From CAIUMH01 sp963758555 (GTDB taxonomy: Bacteria > Actinomycetota > Acidimicrobiia > Acidimicrobiales > RAAP-2), in contig CAVWVW010000002.1 of NCBI GenBank assembly GCA_963758555.1, positions 1 through 18,087 on the forward strand: 18,087 bases of DNA, written 5' to 3'. Made by a program: the position numbers and the translations under genes. Under the pieces are notes generated by a model that searched no databases, had not been told where the DNA came from, and saw only the letters and a program-made list of their open reading frames with translations. Within the stretch, counting starts at the first letter, position 1; the number at the start of each line of letters is the position of its first letter. Below, one piece after another: positions 15,142 to 18,087 of this stretch.

Positions 15142-15619
15142 ATTGAACCTGTCGAAGGTGTCAGAGAGCCCCTGATCGACGCAATGCTCTCGGCCAGCCG
15201 CGTCCTGGTGGCGGTGGCGGCACGATCGCTCTCGGATGTGGCTGAGGAGGTCACCCTGACCCAGTACCGAACACTCGTCGTGCTGGCGTCGCGTGGGGCG
15301 CAGAGCTTGGCTGGCCTCGCTGACGCGGTTGGCGTGACGCCTGCCACAGCGACGCGCATGTGCGATCGCCTGGTCTCGAAGGAGCTCATCCGACGGACCG
15401 CCAGGTCTGACAATCGCCGTCAGATCCGAATAGCGCTGAGTCCGAGCGGTCGCTCGATCGTCGACGCCGTCACGGAGCGTCGTCGCCTCGAGATCGCGTC
15501 CTTGCTCGACGGCGATCCCGACTGACCAACGGGCCGTGATCATCGAGGCGCTGACTCGACTCACGACTGCGGCCGGTGAGGTGCCCGAGCAAGACTGGTC
15601 GACTGGCTGGGACCTCTGA
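15139..15619 (+). CDS. MarR family transcriptional regulator, one C-terminal frameshift
   Basis: The start is ATG 15139, placed just after a -10 box; the frame is open upstream only into that promoter. The winged helix-turn-helix includes TLTQYRTLVVLASRG, SLAGLADAVGVTPATATRMC (recognition helix) and the wing RTARSDNRRQIRIALSPSG. As written the frame stops at 15525 within a short tail. One extra base at 15511-15514 restores a 159-aa protein whose last helices read IPTDQRAVIIEALTRLTTAA and end ...DWSTGWDL at a stop (15617-15619) directly abutting ATG 15620 of the channel gene. It probably represses itself and the channel. The C-terminal helix lost by the shift is normally part of the dimer interface, so the written form may not be functional. 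Confidence 0.88.
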
Positions 15620-17692
15620 ATGCTCCGTGTGCCAAGGCTGGATCAGGGTCTGCGCCAGGAGCCCGCTCCGAAGCAGCGGGCTGCGGATCTCCCGCTGGCT
15701 CCAGACCACGTCCTACACCCGCAAGTGGCTCTTCCTCGGAGCACTCGTGGGCGTCATCGCCGGTCTGGGGGCCGTCGTCTTCTTCGAGGCGCTCAAGCTC
15801 TCCGAGTACGTCTTCTTGCAGCTCATCGCCGGGTACAAGGTCCCCACTCCACTCGGCGAAGGCGGGAGGCCCCCTTCACCCGGCTACGTGCGCCCGTGGG
15901 CGATCCCCCTCGTCGCCGTGATCGGTGCGCTCCTTGGCGGGATCCTCGTCTATCTCGTGGCGCCCGACGCCGAGGGCCACGGAACCGATGCCGCCATCGA
16001 CGCCGTGCACCACAACCCGAGGGGCATCAGGTTGCGCACGGTCCTCGTCAAGATCGTGGCCTCCGCTCTCACCATCGGCTCGGGAGGCTCGGGCGGTCGA
16101 GAGGGACCGACGGGCCAGATCAGCGCAGGCTTCGGATCGTTCTTGTCTCGCTTCTTCGACCTCAGCCCCGCCGACGCCCGCATCACCGTGGCGAGCGGCA
16201 TCGGCGCGGGGATCGGCTCGATCTTCGGGGCCCCCCTCGGCGGCTCCGTGCTCGCCACCGAGATCATGTACCGCGACGACTTCGAGGTCGAGGCGCTGCT
16301 GCCCTCCTTCATCGCCTCGATCGTGGGGTACTCCATCTGGGGATCGATCGAGGGCTTCGGACCGCTCTTCGGCTACGTCGGCACCTATCAGCTGAAGAAC
16401 GTCCAGCAGCTCGGGTGGTTCGCCGTCATCGGCATCCTCGGCGGCCTGATCGGGCTTGCTCTACGCCAAGGGCTTCTACGGGATCGCCGAAGGGTTCTCG
16501 TCAGCTCCCCCTCCCACGATGGGCTCGACCAGCGCTCGGTGGTCTCCTCGTGGGGCTGATCGCGCTCGCCATCCCCGAGGTCATCGGCACCGGCTACGGC
16601 TGGATCCAGCAGAGCCTGGGTCCCCAGCTGCTCCACATCCCGCTCTGGATCGTGCTGGTCCTTCCCTTGGTGCGGATCATCGCGACAGGCTTCTCGATCG
16701 GCTCAGGAGGATCTGGCGGGATCTTCGGTCCCGGCATGGTGATCGGAGCCTTCATCGGTGCTGCCGTCTGGCGGCTGCTCGAACCCCTTGCGCCCTCGAT
16801 GGGCCACGACCCGGCGCCCTACGTCATCGTCGGGATGATGGCGTGCTTCGGGAGCATCTCGCGCGCTCCGCTTGCCGTGCTTCTCATGGTCGCCGAGATG
16901 ACGGGGTCCTTCTCGCTCATCGTGCCGGCCATGGTGGCAGTGGGACTCGCCACGCTGATCGTGCGACGAAGCGACGACACCATCTATCGAAGCCAGCTCA
17001 AGAGTCGAGCGGAGGCACCCGCCCATCGGATCCTCGCTGGCTTGCCGCTGCTCGGCACTGTTCGAGTGTCTCAGGCCATGGTGCAGCCGCGCTGCGTGCT
17101 CACCGCCGGCATGACAACCAAAGCAGCCGCAGCCTCGATGGAGCGAGCCCACGTCGAGGGAGCACCACTCGTCGGTGACGGGACGTTCCTCGGAGTCGTG
17201 CTCCTGAGTGCGGTCTCGAGCGAGCTCCGTGGGCAGGAGGCTCCACGCTCAAGGGGATGCTTGACCAGGCGGTGGCGCCCCTGCACGCCGAGGACCTCTT
17301 GGGCACCGCGCTTGACACCCTGACCTCGACGCCTCAGACCTGGGCACCCGGTAATCGATGACCAAGGACGACTGACAGGGACAATCGCCATCTCGGACAT
17401 CGCTCGCAGCTACCGAGGAGCAATCCAAGCCAACCTTCGCCGGGCGGGTGAAGAGGCTGGGGCCAACGGATCGGCGCATCTGCTCATTGCGACGAACTCA
17501 CCGCTCAACGGTGCTCCACTTCGGTCTTCGCTCATTCCACGCTCCATCCTCGTGACGGAGATCGAGCACGAAGGCGCCATCTCCCAGCCGACGGGTAGCA
17601 CGGTGATCCGAGCTGGCGACCATTTGCTGGTCCTCGGAGGCGATCAAGACGTCAAGAGCCTTGCCCTTCTGGCTTCGACTCCCGATGCCTGA
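15620..17692 (+). CDS. CLC chloride channel/antiporter with CBS and TrkA-C domains, several frameshifts
   Basis: A CLC membrane protein. The first half (about 15660-16455) has KWLFLGALVGVIAGLGAVVF, the anion-site motifs GSGGSGGREGP with the gating-type Glu, and GAGIGSIFGAPLGGSVLATE. The second half (about 16505-17000) has GSGGSGGIFGPGMVIGAFIG and SISRAPLAVLLMVAEMTGSF. A CBS pair follows at about 17060-17420, with SQAMVQP then HVEGAPLVGDGTFLGVVLLS and IAISDIARSY. A TrkA-C regulatory domain (about 17500-17670) ends it. The protein is spread over all three frames: extra bases at about 15640-15660, 16455-16461, 16501-16504 and 17347-17351, and one missing base at 17243-17247. Correcting these gives about 689 aa and the stop at 17690-17692. 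It starts directly after the MarR stop, so they are probably co-transcribed. Confidence 0.87.
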
Positions 17693-18015
17693 CTTCGTTG
17701 CGACGCCAATGGCGCTCCTGGGAGCTTCCGGAAGGAGCGAGATCGCTCAGGCACTCTGGTCGCGGTCGGGATTTTCGTAGAGGTCTTGAGCGTGGTGATC
17801 TCTGCTCAGCCCGAGGATTCGGACCTCGTGATCACGCTCCTGCTGGTCCAGAGGATGTGCGCCCCTCGATGAGCCCTGGACCGCCCCAGCTGCGGAGCCA
17901 ACGTGTGGGTCAGGCGGCCCAAGCAGTGACGCTGCGCTCAACGGTCCTGTTCAACAGCTCTTTCGGCGGATCGCAACAGCATCCCGCAGCGGGGTACGGC
18001 GACGCTCCTTCGACG
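17693..18015. other. Stretch without a confident gene
   Basis: No recognisable plus-strand gene follows the channel. Two small hairpins, GCTCC/GGAGC (17714-17718, 17734-17738) and GAGCGA/TCGCTC (17735-17740, 17743-17748), could act as a weak terminator, but no T-run follows. On the minus strand a TTG-started frame at 17941-17747 (64 aa, ending HAQDLYENPDRDQSA) has coding-like third positions in its second half. It has no ribosome site and no family resemblance, so it is left unassigned; it may be the tail of a frameshifted gene. Confidence 0.35.
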
Positions 18016-18087
18016 TCAGCCCTCGAAGGTCGGATCAGGCAAGACGGGGGCGTCGACGCCTCCCTGGGGAGGGTCGGCACGGAGTCC
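18016..18087 (-). CDS. C-terminal tail of an unknown protein, cut by the right edge
   Basis: On the minus strand an open frame enters from the right edge, reads GGVDAPVLPDPTFEG and stops at 18016. A single missing G in the GGG run just before that stop would let it continue as GLTSKERRRTPLRDAVAIRR to a stop at 17951, which also looks coding. Either way it appears to be the 3' end of a gene lying mostly outside, convergent with the channel gene. Too little is present to name a family. Confidence 0.35.
   Translation of the reverse strand, partial: GLRADPPQGGVDAPVLPDPTFEG

Noticed and set aside
15041..15142. Basic C-terminal extension of the enolase-family protein as a new domain
   Set aside because: It is out-of-frame translation after one extra base at about 14950-14956; the family-like ending and stop are in the neighbouring frame.
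1..18087. CRISPR arrays, insertion sequences or long tandem repeats
   Set aside because: No regularly spaced repeats, transposase-like frames or terminal inverted repeats were recognised on reading both strands.

Overview
The window is GC-rich, with densely packed genes, frequent ATGA/GTGA stop-start overlaps and GTG starts. Its TetR, MarR, GH15, GMC/subunit-3 and thiamine-enzyme families are typical of Actinomycetota. An Acidimicrobiia-like lineage is possible, but that is an inference from gene content only. No rRNA, CRISPR array, integrase or transposase is visible. One tRNA gene, Lys(TTT), lies at 3975-4050.

Layout. (1) 1-626: the start of a minus-strand gene cut by the left edge, then two small plus-strand genes (a charged 69-aa protein and an 83-aa single-span membrane protein). 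(2) 688-3856, minus strand: a four-gene cassette read in the order family-2 glycosyltransferase, acyl-CoA dehydrogenase-like protein, PIG-L (LmbE) deacetylase and NodS-like SAM methyltransferase. Its last three junctions are overlapping or nearly so. (3) 3857-5120: a control region with an inverted repeat, the tRNA-Lys gene, a minus-strand TetR regulator, and a spacer with a duplicated 10-bp motif. (4) 5121-15041, plus strand: an apparent ten-gene operon. It encodes an SDR oxidoreductase, a hemerythrin-like protein, a short HPP-family membrane protein, a GH15 glucoamylase/trehalase, two small membrane proteins, a PoxB-like thiamine-diphosphate enzyme, a gluconate 2-dehydrogenase subunit-3-like protein, a GMC flavoprotein and an enolase-superfamily enzyme. 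(5) 15139-17692: a MarR regulator with an AT-rich, probably leaderless promoter, followed directly by a CLC chloride channel/antiporter with CBS and TrkA-C domains. (6) 17693-18087: little recognisable, with the tail of another minus-strand gene at the edge.

How the genes may work together (inference). Region 2 combines sugar transfer, N-deacetylation and N-methylation, chemistry reminiscent of NodC/NodB/NodS, plus a flavin dehydrogenase; it looks like a small secondary-metabolite or glycolipid pathway. Region 4 links alpha-glucan or trehalose hydrolysis (GH15) to sugar or sugar-acid oxidation (GMC plus subunit 3), an enolase-type dehydratase and a thiamine-dependent 2-oxoacid enzyme. This could be an oxidative, non-phosphorylating sugar route feeding electrons to the membrane.

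A dominant technical feature is a series of reading-frame breaks in PIG-L, GH15, subunit 3, the enolase-family gene, MarR and CLC. Almost all are equivalent to one extra base. In each case the lost protein end continues in another frame, usually to a stop that restores a tight overlap or abutment with the next gene. This suggests insertion-type sequence error, or very recent decay, rather than old pseudogenes. Coordinates for those genes cover the whole reconstructed gene.
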